A DNA stretch of 64,000 bases from Amphiura filiformis (Eukaryota; Echinodermata; Ophiuroidea; Amphilepidida; Amphiuridae), in contig NC_092641.1 in NCBI RefSeq assembly GCF_039555335.1, forward strand, positions 31,060,848-31,124,847, read 5' to 3'. Position 1 is the first letter of the stretch. Each line of letters begins with the position of its first letter. Under the pieces are notes generated by a model. The model searched no databases. It saw nothing but the letters and a program-made list of their open reading frames with translations, and was not told the origin of the DNA. Positions 40,101 through 48,027 of the stretch are shown one piece after another. Position numbers and translations under genes: made by a program.

Positions 40101-43100
40101 AATAATTGCACTGCCTGTCATGCCACTCTGGAGAAACACAATTGGCCTGTTTATTCCGGTTCACATTTGACCCTTAAAGTTCACTTCCAGGGTTTAATAA
40201 TTCCAACTCTGCATGGTATATCATGGTTGACTGGTTCCTTTGCATGCATGTGACGTTGAAGTATATGATATACACATAAAATATATTGTTGTGTTGATGA
40301 AATGCGATTATGTTACACCCATGTTATATTTTGCTTATTGTGCACGTTACTTGACTCCCATGTAACGTGCCCTTGGTGCATCTGTGAATGGTTAAAGTGA
40401 TGAGTACTTAATTGGTATTTACTCCCCATTCCTGAAAAATATAGCACTAATTTTTGGGGATTAAAAAATATTAGCAAGTTCTGCAAAGTGAAACACAGCT
40501 CAATCCTTATCATTCATTTAGTACTAACTGGAGATAAAAGAAAAAGTTCACTATTTGACTAATTTCTTGAAAAAAGAGCCAAAAACATGCATTTTCAGCA
40601 TGTTTTCTGACAATCGAGTCACAAAAACCAAAGTCTAAGCATTCAAAATTTTGATTATATGTCAAAATTTTGCTCTAATTTTCACTAGTTCTTTGTGTTG
40701 CTTTGATTAAATGATTGGTTAGGCCTATAAGAATGAAACATGTCTTTTCCAAAAATAAGAATACATAAATTGAAATTAGACTTCGTACAAGTCTTTAGAC
40801 TTGATTGTCTGGCCCTGAATTCATAAATTTGGCCAAATAGTGAAATTTAACTTTTGTTGTCAGTTAGGACTAAATGAATTATTAGGATTGAGCTATGTTT
40901 TTGCAGAAGTTGATAATATTTTTTTAATCCCAAAAAATTAGTGCTGGGGGGGGGGGGAAAGAAATTTTGGGCTAGCCAAAAGGGGGAGGTAAATAATTTA
41001 TGGCAAGCCAAGAGGGGGCAACCATTTTTGGCACACATTCATGTGGCGCCTTTTAAATAAAACGCTCAAAAAAAGGCTTAGGAAAACAGTACAAAAACGC
41101 TTAAATATGCAAATTTTTTCCTCCTGCTTTCAAAAAATTGGTGATTAGTTGTTTGGTTATCAAAACCTTCCTTCACCCAATGGAATTTGGGGAGCTGCAC
41201 AGATAAATTGGTAGATTGTACGATCTAAGTGCGGATAGGTCTGCGCCAGGTTCGGATGCAACTGGCCTAGTTTGTGATTGTGATGATTCACCATGGCAGC
41301 AAAATTACAGCGCTTTGATTCGTTCAAGATCTGGAAAAAGGCGCTATATAAATCAGAAATTTATTTATTATTTATTAATTCTTATGTTTTTCTGTATTTT
41401 TTGAAAATTTTGTCAGTTTTGAGGTTTTTTTGTAGCCCACATGGAAGGTGCTATGTTTACCAAATTATCAGGGGTGGTATATAAGCTTGATATCTGAATA
41501 TAGTGTAGATATTAATCTTATTTACCACCCTGAAAGTTTGGTAACCATAGCACCTTCCCTGTTGGCTAAACAAATTCTAGAATTTGGGTATAATTTAGTG
41601 TTTCTAGAAAAAGTCAAGAAAACACAAAAAACAACCAATATAACTGCCAAAAACTGTTCCTTAGTAATTCAGTGATATTTTGAGCTGTCAAAAAATCATG
41701 TAAGTAACGCTTAAAAAAAATAAAAATTCAAACTTGCCAAGTAAGACTTTCTCATCAATACGCACATACTGCATATAGTTTTCAAGGAATTCTGAGCATG
41801 ACACAGATCCAGGGAATAGAGTCTTTTTGGTATTACCATACCTTTTGGGGGGGGGGGTGTAAAGGTAGACCTATTGGCTGCCTTTATACAAATTCTCATG
41901 GGGAATAAAATTGCATTTATGCCATGTTGAAATATTTTCTGGTGTAGGAAAAATAGATACCATGCGCATATTTTGGGGGGGCTTTGGGGCGCCAGCCCCC
42001 CCGGGGTAAAAGCAAGGAGCGGCCAAAATGAAGGGCGGCGGAAGAAAAAGCAAGGCGGCAAAAGCAGAAGGGGCGGCAAAAGAATAAGTGAATAAAAAGG
42101 CGGAAAAATTTGATAAAGCATTAAAAAAAATTTTAAATGGTACTTTTAGAATCTGAAACCCTTTTTTTTTTTTTTTTTTTTTTTTGCTCTTCACTTTTTC
42201 AAACGACCGAGACAAAAATTGGTTCAACCTTTTCGGGCTGTTGAGGAAGCGGCGGCAAAATTGAATTTTCTTCAGCCCCCCGGGGTTGTGGCGGCCACGG
42301 TACGCTACTGCCCAGCAAACACAAAACGTTTTCGACATCATTCGCAAAAGGTTATAAAAAGTTGTCAGAAAACGTTTAAATGTCGGGTTATATAAAGGGT
42401 ATATTAAGGGTATAAAACGTTTTCATAACATTAAAAATCATTTTTGATAATCTACTGTTCATCAAACAAAAATGTTTTAGAGAAAACGTTTAAATGTCGG
42501 GTTATATAAACGGTATAAAACGTTTTAATAACATTCCAAAAACATTTTTGAAAACTTGATACAAAACATTTTAAACAGAATGTTATTTTGGGGTTGAAAA
42601 AATATTTTGCGAAAAATGTTTGCCCGAAATATTTGCAATAACGTTTTAAAAACGTTTTCATGACCTTTATATAACCCGACATTTAAATGTTATTAAAACG
42701 TTTTGAAAAAAACATTTTAAGAACATTTCTGTGTTTGATGAGTGCAAATATTTTAACATAATATTATTTAAGTGTTGACAAAATATTTGGCAAAAAATGT
42801 TTGCAAAAATAGTTTACAATAACATTTTTGAAAACATTTTTAAATGATTGTTGCAGTATGTTTTCATACAAAACGTTTTCATGACCTTTATATAACCCAA
42901 CATTTTAATGTTATTGAAACGTTTTTTATGTAAACCAAAAGCCAAAATAGAACTTATTAGAAACGTTTTTAAAACGTTTTTGTGTTTGCTGGGTGGGTAC
43001 ACTGCAGACTTAGTACCAAGATCATGATTTTCAAATTTTGAAATGAATAAAGTGTCTATTATAAAAGGGGAAAGGTCCATTTTAAATTTTTCACAGTTGG

Positions 43101-46100
43101 ACTAAATTCAGAACATGCCATTTGAATATTGTCTTTTTTGATTTCTCATAAAAAGAAATGGGTTTGCATTGAGCTTTTTAATTTGGTATTTTCACACCTT
43201 TTGTCAAACCTTTTAGAAAACCCCTTGCTATCTACTGAAGATAGCAGACAAATAAAAAACATAAATTAAGTTCCTCCAATTTCTTAGAGTTAAACCTATT
43301 GGAAAACCCCATACTGAAGATAGCAGACAAATAAAAAACATAAATCAGGTTCCTCCAATTTCTTGGAATTCACACCTTTTGGAAAACCCCATGCTATCTA
43401 CTGAAGATAGTGTGTGCGTGTGTGGGTGTGTGACCAAAGGAAATTTATTTCGTTATTTTATACCTTTCATCAAACTTTTAGAAGCTTCCTGTTTACTCAG
43501 AATGGCAAAAGGAAAAAATGAAAGAAAAAATATCTTTCAAATTCTAAAAGGAGGATGATTGAGCAAGTTTATTTTGGTATTTTCACACCTTTTATTAAAC
43601 CATCGCTTGCTGTCTACTGAAGATAGCAGACAAATTAATAAGCAAAAATCTGTTTCCTCCAATTTCATAGAAAAAGTCGGTAATATGGTCTTTTGGTGTG
43701 AGGGGGAGGTGGTGTGTGTGCGTGACCAAAGAAAATTTACTTTAAAAATATCAAGGCCGCAAGCCCAGCAGGGCTGAGGCCGGAAACTCCCATAGCAATG
43801 ATATTATTACTTGCGTACGTGATACTTTATTATGTATGTACGTGATACTTATTACATATGTACATGTATGTGATACTTTATTACGTATGTGATATTGTTA
43901 TGTCCCCTCTGGGTCTTTGTAGATATTCTCACAAAATTACAACTAATTTGATTTTTTTAAATTGAGAATGTAAAAGTGGAAATTTCTATTCTACATTAAT
44001 TTTTACATTTTCAGACTCCTAGGGCAGGTTTTAATGAGTGCAAAAAGCATGCTTGAAATTAGCACAATTCAAAAACGTTTGATATTATTCTAGCATGGAA
44101 ATTAAATAATCGTGTAAAATGTTTGGTTGTAGTCACTTTGACTGTATTTTATTTGATACTAAAGATTTGTTGATAAAAATTAATGCAATTTTCATATTTT
44201 AAACACCCTGTATGTATGCTTCTGCTTCTGCTTTTATACTCTCCAACATCCCAAGTGGAGTCAAGCGGAAAGGAATCTAGTGTGTGCGCACTAGTGTAGA
44301 CTGCTTAGATGCTTTTTAGGATGTACTCTTGTATGCTTTTCTTAAATGCTAATGGGTCTGGTTGCTGTGTAAGTGTTGCTGGTAGAGAATTCCACTCTTT
44401 GATTGTACTTGGGTAAAAGGAGTATTTGAAAACGTCCTTGTTGACTTGTATTTCTTGGTATGAATTTGCGTGGCTTCATTAAGTAAGATGGTGGGTTGGT
44501 TGTAGTATGTTTTGTACTGGCAGGGCCAGATGACCCTCTCTGGCTTTCTGTAGTATGGAAAGTCTATCAATCTTCCTCCTGTCAGCGAGTGACTCCATGT
44601 CTAAGTCCTTCATTAATTTGATAACACTGGTGCACTTAGTGTAGTCGCTCTTGATGAATCTTATACCTCAAAGCAATAGTTCACAAACAATAAAGTTTTC
44701 AGGGTTTTTACAGATGCCTGCAGGGTTTGTAGCATCCAGTGTGGTTAAATGGTTAAAATATTCTGACTAAAACAAAATATCTTTTGAAATGTTTGAAAAA
44801 CATTTTTGTGTTTGCTGGGTGTAAGGGATCTGATGAAGCCAGCAGTATTGGGCTATTCCATTTAAATTCCACACTACCCCTGTGGAAGATTTAGCTAAAG
44901 TCTTCCACAGAGGGAGTATGAGTTTCGAATAGAATAGACAATTGGGTAACTTTGATTTGAAATACTCACTCCAGTTTTAGAAGATATAATACATGATAAT
45001 ACAGAGGCAGTATGGGCTTCAAAATGATGAACCCTGACCAATTATATTTGAAAAACATACTCCCCCTGTGGAAGATATTTCCAAAATCTTCCACAGGGGT
45101 AGTGTGGATTTCAACTGGAATAGCCCATTTTTTACAGGACAGTTTGGTGTAGTGGTCAAAGTGCTCACCACTCATCACTGTGTCCCATGTTTGACTCCCT
45201 TGCTAGTGCTGTAAGTGAGCAAGGTTTTCAATCCATGACCATCCTCGAAGGTTTATGATCCTGGTAATTCAGCTTTCCTGGTGCATTCTAAAACCGGACC
45301 TTTTCCAAGTTCCCATATTCACCCATTCATCTATTCTGCCCTACCATGGCAAAAGGAAGTAATGACCAATTTTTTGAATTTAAATCAATTTACTTTAAAT
45401 TTGTGACACAAAATCTTTGCTATTATTTCTTATTTTTACCTCTTCTTTTTATTTTGACTTTTATTCTTACAGACTCATCACACGACATGGGACCCAATCT
45501 TGCAACGTGCCAAGAAACCGGTATGTAGTGTAGACAAATTAGCTAGCAGAAAAAAAACCCAGTTCTACAGGTGGACAAACCTTTTTTTCATTTGGGTGTG
45601 TTGGTGGGGCAGGTTTTTAATTTGTTTGTTGTTTTGTTTTTGTTTTTGAACAAATGATCCTAATTAAGAGCCTGTAAAATCACCAAAATCTGTAAAAAAA
45701 GTGTAACACATTTTTTTCACAACACATTTTTTTCACTTGCTTCACTTACTCCCGTTTTTTCAATCCATATCAATCGGCTGATTTTATATGAATGCAGCTA
45801 AAAAATTTATTTAGAATATCCTTAGTTAGTAGAACCCCTAATTGAAGTCATTTCCTCAATCATCTCCCTCACAGGGGTTGTAGATTTCAAATGGCACTAC
45901 CCATTCAGGTAATTTATTGTTCAGTGTTTTTCTGTATCAAATTCACAAACAAATGGTAACAACTTTATATGAATTTTCAGTGTTGTATGATATGGTCAGT
46001 TTCATGTGTAAAAACTGGCCCAGATGTCTCATGCTTAGTAATAATCCCAACCCTGTTTTAGGGGAAAATCCCATAAATTGGCAAATAGCCACATGTAATC

Positions 46101-46519
46101 CTATCATATTGGTTTATGTAGGAGTGTGCTGCAGAGAAACTTGAAAGTGGACCCATCAACATTTTTAAAGACATTTGGACCCATTGCTGTACCAAAAGTA
46201 AAAAAATTTTGGCCAAATGTTGCCCCATCCATAGACCAAAATTTGCTTAGAAAAAGGAGTCCTTGATGATATAACCAAAAGGCAGAAAATGAAATCCATG
46301 TTTGCGGCATATACCTGTACGGTCAATTGGTCATTTGTACCGAGTACCTTCCCTGGACTGGGATGCATATGACATATGTATCAAATGCCACTCCTTGGAA
46401 AAAAATCTTAATTTTATTTTGTCTGCTTTTGTCTTTTTCAGGTCCATTATGATTTGGTACCGTTTCAGACAAAAGATGATGGAGACGCACAAACAGACAG
46501 ACAAATAGAAGAATCATGA
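13079..46519 (+). CDS. MRPL39: MRPL39 (mitochondrial ribosomal protein mL39), complete
   Basis: mL39 is a large-subunit mitoribosome protein related to the N-terminal part of threonyl-tRNA synthetase. Ten exons: 13079-13127, 23667-23867, 25041-25180, 26507-26606, 27265-27436, 28980-29127, 30442-30474, 31096-31143, 45473-45520 and 46442-46519. All borders are GT/AG and all phases join, giving 338 codons plus stop, the length of the human protein. Exon 1 encodes an Arg-rich presequence. A TGS-like region covers IEKVHVKHLG, YLSTPYHVAM and LQEDSELSFVRFKDD. The second editing-like part has FWRSCSHLMGAVLQKAFKEE (exon 4). Near the end are LFRLGDFIDISRGPM, LLRFQGVALPADFD and TTWDPILQRAKKP, all close to the human sequence as I recall it. 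No AATAAA was seen soon after the stop. Intron 1 (10.5 kb) and intron 8 (14.3 kb) are swollen by repeats, and intron 8 contains an antisense TRIM-NHL gene. Confidence 0.96.
13757..15112. repeat. Duplicated segment, copy 2 (copy 3 at 18571-20076)
   Basis: CCCTGAGTAAGGATAAACAC starts both copies. They share the ACAGTCCCCGAAAC and GACCAGGAGGCAGGAG stretches, the long TTCATTAATAAAAAATTGAA complement and CCAGATATAATATC at the end. This copy has about 250 bp around 13885-14120 that copy 3 lacks, and an insertion at 14508-15089. The same extra 250 bp is present, inverted, at 12300-12480. Confidence 0.75.
14508..15089. mobile_element. 582-bp insertion with 9-bp target duplication
   Basis: TATTGCTGT occurs on both sides (14499-14507 and 15090-15098), while copy 3 has it once (20050-20058) with the same flanks. 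This is a clean insertion with a preserved empty site. No convincing terminal repeat is seen beyond ATCGAAT near both ends. A 9-bp duplication is typical of Mutator-like elements, but the assignment is open. Confidence 0.7.
15113..18570 (-). mobile_element. CR1/L2-type LINE with 2A-like motif and PHD finger (decayed)
   Basis: Reading on the minus strand, an open frame from 18554 begins with a short leader and then GDIEVNPGP (residues 44-52), a match to the 2A ribosome-skipping consensus. A PHD finger follows (C59, C62, C75, C78, H83, C86, C106, C109), then an AP-type endonuclease start (VVNCDGLYNK, DIIVGTESH, GSFYRPP). The frame is lost near 17619. Endonuclease/linker sequence continues at 17454-16882, early reverse transcriptase (PISPIFKKGD, NYRPVS) at 16733-16377, and the rest at 16413-15325 with DFSKAFDRV, SGVPQGTVLGPLL and LFADDCLLY. 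The C-terminal NSFFLRT is separated by a frame change from LPRWNSLPVVVLTAP. At least four frame breaks make it inactive. It lies in MRPL39 intron 1 exactly between two copies of a duplicated segment. Confidence 0.9.
18748..19713. mobile_element. 966-bp TIR transposon with preserved empty site
   Basis: Inverted ends GGC(C/A)CATTCTCCGATAAAGC are flanked by AGGA (18744-18747, 19714-19717). The duplicate segment at about 14145-14165 has a single GCAGGAGATACC, which is the empty site. Inside are four direct copies of GGTAACGTATC(T/A)GTGA-like sequence (18927, 18941, 19108, 19300). No transposase frame is visible. Confidence 0.85.
20033..20063. repeat. 31-bp near-perfect palindrome
   Basis: CCAGACAGCAATAC and its exact complement flank TGC. 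The same palindrome in copy 2 of the duplicated segment was broken by the 582-bp insertion. Confidence 0.7.
20080..21550. other. MRPL39 intron 1, no gene recognised
   Basis: No coding signal. Bases 20735-20960 resemble parts of 13330-13760, and 21019-21100 resemble 23398-23490, so duplicated material extends beyond the two main copies. Confidence 0.4.
21560..21780 (+). mobile_element. Retroelement 3' end with TTGAAC repeats
   Basis: A T-rich non-coding stretch ends in AATAAACTTGAACTTGAAC, a tail typical of 3' ends of several LINE families in marine invertebrates. The coding part is missing. Confidence 0.4.
22322..23377. mobile_element. GGTC-TIR DNA transposon, member 3 (1,056 bp)
   Basis: The ends are perfect 23-bp inverted repeats starting GGTCGCATGTCATAAGTT. 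GTTAAT lies next to both ends, one base apart on the left, so the target duplication is not clean. At 23144-23173 the 15-nt unit CCACATCCGCCTGCT is repeated twice before CCTCCACCCC. Another repeat-like start, AAGGTGGTACTACACACC, lies inside at 22843. Confidence 0.85.
24211..24467. mobile_element. 257-bp MITE (TATGTGAC family, member 1)
   Basis: Inverted ends TATGTG(A/C)CCATCCACCACAA continue to GTAAAGTCGGC. Same size and similar ends as 30640-30896 and 48474-48727. Confidence 0.75.
25200..25374. mobile_element. Foldback MITE (CCAGTTGAAATCC family)
   Basis: Arms with GAAATCCATACACC and GGGGGTGTATGGATTTCAAC in inverted orientation. It lies only 20 bp after the MRPL39 exon 3 donor. Confidence 0.7.
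25740..26175. mobile_element. Element with ~150-bp inverted arms
   Basis: 25740-25890 and the complement of 26010-26175 share CTGTATTGGCAGTGGTAT, TATGTGACAC(A/G)ATCTGG and flanking sequence. Confidence 0.6.
26700..27145. mobile_element. Two or three foldback MITE copies (CCAGTTGAAATCC family)
   Basis: A left-arm fragment at 26700-26775, a central fragment at 26890-26950 and a complete foldback copy at 26982-27145, ending GGATTTCAATTGGAATA. They lie between MRPL39 exons 4 and 5. Confidence 0.65.
27675..28140. mobile_element. Two tandem tRNA-like SINE copies
   Basis: 27675-27830 and 27985-28140 share CCTCTTTTGGTCTAT, CACGCTTGCC, TTTAACCACA and GTTTGAGGCCCG, the last resembling a pol III B box. 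The upstream part is tRNA-like but diverged. Confidence 0.5.
28690..28965 (-). mobile_element. LINE (CR1-like) reverse-transcriptase C-terminus
   Basis: On the minus strand EYSFF is followed, after a one-base shift, by RTIPTWNRLPLEAVSAAS, the (S/N)SFFPRTIxxWNxLP signature of CR1/L2-type elements. It ends about 15 bp before the MRPL39 exon 6 acceptor, so that intron end is hemmed in by retroelement sequence. Confidence 0.7.
29152..29323. mobile_element. Foldback MITE (CCAGTTGAAATCC family)
   Basis: GGTTATTCCATACACCCCCT on the left and TTTCAAATGGAATAGCCC on the right, with inner arms TTTGAAATTCACACTCCC and complement. It starts 25 bp after exon 6 of MRPL39. Confidence 0.65.
30033..30360. mobile_element. 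328-bp MITE with TA target site
   Basis: Ends CCGTATTC(G/A)TTCCAATAAG are inverted and flanked by TA. AATAAGCGCCCA is repeated just inside the left end. Size and TA duplication suggest a Tc1/mariner-mobilised MITE. Confidence 0.75.
30640..30896. mobile_element. 257-bp MITE (TATGTGAC family, member 2)
   Basis: Inverted ends TATGTGACA(C/T)GATCAAGGG. The interior AATATTGATTTTGAGATAT is shared with the copy at 48474-48727. Confidence 0.75.
31186..31699. mobile_element. 514-bp TIR element
   Basis: Inverted ends of about 50 bp starting AGGGAGTACA and containing AAGGTCTACTGAGCTCAGCC and GCTGTCTTCGATAA. It starts 43 bp after MRPL39 exon 8. Confidence 0.75.
32050..32375. repeat. Diverged tandem duplication (~190-bp period)
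   Basis: Two units share CCA(A/G)TTACAGCA, GTTCCAT, GGAAGTC, TACCGT and ACATCACATGC-type blocks in the same order. Confidence 0.5.
32462..32821. mobile_element. 360-bp TIR element
   Basis: Inverted ends AGTATATACCACAGA continue into AGAGAA and GCGGGACTC-like arms. No gene inside; the open frames on both strands are short. Confidence 0.6.
33295..33500 (+). repeat. Degenerate telomere-like GGTTAG/TTAGGG tract
   Basis: About 200 bp is made of variants of GGGTTAGG, GGATTAG and GGTTAGGG on one strand. It is too degenerate for a recent telomere fusion. Confidence 0.7.
34260..34448. mobile_element. Foldback MITE (CCAGTTGAAATCC family)
   Basis: TTCCAGCTGAAATCC on the left, TTTCAACTGGAA on the right, with CTTAATCTCCCACACAGG in the middle and a G9 tract. 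Confidence 0.65.
34566..35288. mobile_element. 720-bp imperfect palindromic element
   Basis: Ends CATTAGTGGA...CCAATGATTTT(T)GGCATCC are inverted, and paired segments continue to the centre: GTTCCTCTCATTGCT, CAAATTACTCCTC and AGGAGTTATAAG each have a complement at the mirror position. The centre, near 34940, is GTACCGGTAC. Confidence 0.7.
35837..36060. mobile_element. MITE, AGGCC(T)AAAAAAATT family, member 1
   Basis: Inverted ends AGGC(C)AAAAAAATT(A/G)TT with inner GCGACCGACCCTAAA. A relative lies at 47065-47308. Confidence 0.6.
36065..37580. other. MRPL39 intron 8, mostly unassigned
   Basis: Bases 36070-36300 share GTACAAGTCTTT(G/A)G(G/A)CTTGAT with 40780-40810. The minus strand at about 36830-36905 has a B-box-like GGTTCAAATCC and could be a worn tRNA-like SINE. 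Nothing else recognised. Confidence 0.35.
37585..37797. mobile_element. MITE rich in CCAAT boxes, abutting the TRIM 3' end
   Basis: Inverted ends TAAACCCCATGAG...ACCTGC and TAACCCCCTGAGCACTACCTGC-like. Inside are GACCAATCAG (twice) and TGATTGGTGG, that is three CCAAT motifs. Confidence 0.6.
37809..37814 (-). terminator. Poly(A) signal of the TRIM gene
   Basis: AATAAA on the minus strand, five bases after the stop codon, implies a very short 3' UTR. Inferred from sequence only. Confidence 0.5.
37820..39868 (-). CDS. TRIM-NHL-type protein, single exon, nested in MRPL39 intron 8
   Basis: A 682-residue RBCC protein in one open exon. RING: C27, C30, C42, H44, C47, C50, C64, C67, a complete C3HC4 set. 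B-box 1: about 107-145 (C107, C110, C121, C124, C129, C132, H136, H145). B-box 2: about 169-202, starting CAKH. Coiled coil: about 210-330. The C-terminal third (about 410-682) has repeated blocks such as SPRSIAIGSDGTTFVTD, KVFDSSAQLIRQF and FPTDVAVTKDGKLLVLEW, as in NHL beta-propellers. No filamin domain is seen. The likely role is an E3 ubiquitin ligase with a propeller for substrate or RNA binding, nearest in layout to TRIM56/TRIM71/TRIM2-3; orthology cannot be settled here. Start context is strong (G at -3, G at +4). Intronless TRIM genes have multiplied in several invertebrate deuterostomes, so a retrogene or tandem-family origin is plausible. It is antisense to MRPL39. Confidence 0.93.
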   Translation of the reverse strand: MAMSKLTLDEEHEHEQVEEKEIDLTHCGVCFRPVQNPKALPCLHTFCLSCISEWAKEDTWKVKCPVCMESFPLPKGGVAGIRSNSYVVKLKETQALKDRIMEKTIMCTFCDKPDNHAIARCLDCKEHLCDGCIEAHKTYKTLKEHKMQSFDDISSGKVDILKTSENKYCAKHEGQILWFYCETCGLLICRDCTVVDHHASTHNLVNVEDISGDQGKKLKNLVERCQKVAQEVKEKRQTAEDIEKRIDKTVDDAQDELEQAIAQVEHQFLNNLKQRQQQISDEIDQIGSKYKLPIDRKKDTLQTQHLQLERALQMTAHVMEQGSPYDLAAMYTTLTSTLQRLSEIRPCRIDTSPRGVKFAPNKSAEVRLPTFGDVIDVYEKSYVSRSVVDTQKQTNRQKQTDQQNQMPRYDLGGTWIKERHLCENADITYAINLAFYPSGEMATANYGSPQVKVFNTDGQFQRNINVKHDSAASSPRSIAIGSDGTTFVTDKSPSVKVFDSSAQLIRQFPTHPPGDSDKPSKTATLAGLAIAYDKNLVVGDVSGMYISIHKPSGAHIHSFKVDIQPWFVSTAQNRDVMIISNCGGECAKIVTCAGHVRHTLSMNPESQIAWRPTGAWFNGDGEFLIASQAGGGKSAGVCHYSTDGKFLRCITTDVEFPTDVAVTKDGKLLVLEWKHVKVFRKM
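40446..40946. mobile_element. ~500-bp element with 100-bp inverted arms
   Basis: CACTAATTTTT(T)GGGATTA and AGCTCAATCCT...ATTCATTTAGT occur at both ends in inverted order. Confidence 0.65.
41225..41390 (+). mobile_element. SINE/LINE 3' tail (GCGCTATATAAAT)
   Basis: GCGCTTTGA...AAAGGCGCTATATAAAT followed by a TTTATTTATTATTT tail is the standard 3' end of L2/CR1-mobilised elements. Confidence 0.55.
41434..41567. mobile_element. 134-bp foldback MITE
   Basis: AGCCCACATGGAAGGTGCTA and AGCCAACAGGGAAGGTGCTA are inverted ends; arms continue through TTACCAAA and CAGGG(G)TGGTA. Confidence 0.75.
41830..42300 (-). repeat. G/C-run-rich repeat fragment
   Basis: The minus strand reads GTAGCGTACCGTGGCCGCCA then CCCCGGGGGGCTGAAG, and a similar CCCCCCCGGGG block recurs at 41995. 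A poly(T) tract lies at 42162-42185. The long open frames here come from this repeat. Confidence 0.4.
42311..42993. mobile_element. 683-bp TIR transposon built of AAACGTTTT repeats
   Basis: Ends CCCAGCAAACACAAAA(A)CGTTTT are inverted. The body repeats AACGTTTT and TATATAACCC(G/A)ACATTTA many times on both strands. A lone right end (TTTTTGTGTTTGCTGGGT) lies at 44802-44820. Confidence 0.8.
43196..43690 (+). repeat. Tandem ~95-bp repeats with an ACTGAAGATAGC palindrome
   Basis: Units contain CTATCTACTGAAGATAGCAG, ACAAATAAAAAACATAAAT and TCCTCCAATTTCTT. About two and a half lie at 43196-43430 and one more diverged unit at 43584-43685. Confidence 0.65.
44200..44690 (-). mobile_element. LINE (CR1/L2-like) C-terminal and 3' UTR fragment
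   Basis: On the minus strand KYSFYPSTIKEWNSLPATLT is followed in frame by PLAFKKSIQEYILKSI and stop. Upstream, MKDLDMESLADRRKIDRLSI also fits the reverse-transcriptase C-terminal region. The 5' part is missing. Confidence 0.75.
44855..45120. mobile_element. Foldback MITE pair (CCAGTTGAAATCC family)
   Basis: ATTCCATTTAAATTCCACAC on the left; GTGTGGATTTCAACTGGAA on the right; two inner GTGGAAGAT/ATCTTCCAC hairpins. A further fragment lies at 45852-45905. Confidence 0.6.
45130..45300 (+). mobile_element. tRNA-derived SINE fragment
   Basis: A-box-like TTGGTGTAGTGG and B-box-like GTTTGACTCCC at tRNA spacing, followed by a non-tRNA body. It sits about 170 bp before MRPL39 exon 9. Confidence 0.5.
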
Positions 46520-47060
46520 AATTATTGTGGAAAGGCGTCTGAGAATTATTAAGAACAGTAGAAACACTAAAACTGATGATGTGCCATCGCATGGTTTATA
46601 ATTGCTGTTTTTTTGGTGATATGCGACATCAATCTTCAAATAACCAGTGGGCAACATTGATGGCCCATATGTTGGCCTATGAAGTATTGAAATCAAATAT
46701 AGGGCATCGCACTTTTGAGTAGTGAAGTGGTCATTATGCTGTTTACTCAAGTATGTCTATAAACCAGTTCCTAACCTGTTTTCATAAACACCAGGTACTG
46801 CTCTCACCCTATCTATTCAAACCTTATCTTGTTCTGAGATGACCATGTAATTTACATTGTAAAGCAGGGGACTCAATAGACATCACAGATTTCGCTTGTT
46901 GACCAATTGCAGTTGATCCTTGAACAACGCTGAAATGTACAAGACAAGGTGTATGTGGCCCTCATACACAGATCTTTGAAATGAATTTGTCCCTCTGTGG
47001 TCAGCAAGCAAAATATAATTGATAACTCTTGGTGTACTCACAAAGTAACTTTGAATAATA
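46520..47060. other. MRPL39 3' UTR and downstream, no poly(A) signal seen
   Basis: No AATAAA or ATTAAA was found in the first few hundred bases after the stop. No other gene recognised. Confidence 0.4.
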
Positions 47061-47064
47061 GCCA

Positions 47065-47308
47065 TTAGGCCTAAAAAAAATTGTTTGATTGGCGTAACAT
47101 GAAAAAAAATTAGGGTTGGTCAGTCGGCAATTTTTTGTTTTCATTTTAAGCTGAAAATCGTGAATTTTTTCTTTTTTTTTAAATTTTAATCTTTATTTGA
47201 TTTTTTTATTAATTTTTTGCAAAAAAATAAGAAAAAAAGTCTAGGGTCAGGCCTATTTTTAGGGTCGGTCGGGTTACGCCAATCAAACAATTTTTTGTTT
47301 AGGCCTTA
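47065..47308. mobile_element. MITE, AGGCCTAAA family, member 2
   Basis: Inverted ends TA(A)GGCCTAAA(C)AAAAA and TTGTTTGATTGGCGTAAC. The inner GGGTCGGTCGGG resembles the copy at 35837. Confidence 0.75.
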
Positions 47309-47880
47309 GTGTTACTACCGTAACACTCGCCTACATGTAATGGCGCACCTGGGCTCATTTGCCTTGGGGTAAATTTCATGTACAAATAGAGAGCTCCCCT
47401 CTCAAAATATCGCAACAAGAATTAAAGGTATGTGCCCTTATTTGCTGGTGGGATTTTTATGGGAGGGCACTTTTGTCTTGTATCTAAAATTCCAGTTATG
47501 TCAAGGGAGCCCATAGCGGACGTTTACAGCATTTTATTCAAAATAACTCCAATGCCAACTTGCCAATCAGTCAATTTACCTAATCACAATGTACTGTTGG
47601 AACATTTTCTAGTGGAGAGAGCGGGGTAAGTTGAGCCACCAGATAAGTTGAGCCACTCCTCAAAGAAGGGAAACTAACAACTTACTATTGTGTGACCACT
47701 TTCTATTGTTATATGACATTGCTCAAGCTCCTCCAGTGTTACACTCAACCCACCCCCACACATGGTAAGAAAGCTGCATTAATAAGTTCCATTTTTTTTT
47801 CACTTATGAGTAAATTTTTGAAAACAAATATTTCTTTTCCATAGAAAGGTATGGTATACTATAGACTATATAATGGTGCT

Positions 47881-48027
47881 ATAATTTGGTTCACCTCAAG
47901 TTCGGTAGTGACGTATGTGCGTATTTCACTTGCCGCAGTATCGAATCACACGAATTGTCGGCATGCTTGCAGCACAACCGCGAAAAAGAATTGATGTCAT
48001 TACCGAACTTGAGCTGAACCAAATTAT
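47881..48027. mobile_element. 147-bp MITE nested in the GGGTAAG element
   Basis: ATAATTTGGTTCA(C/G)CTCAAG and TTCGGTA(G/A)TGAC are inverted at both ends. Confidence 0.75.

Noticed and set aside
41711-42347. Two overlapping open frames of 136 and 158 codons
   Set aside because: They arise from a repeat with G/C runs and a poly(T) tract; the peptides are low-complexity and read different frames of the same repeat.
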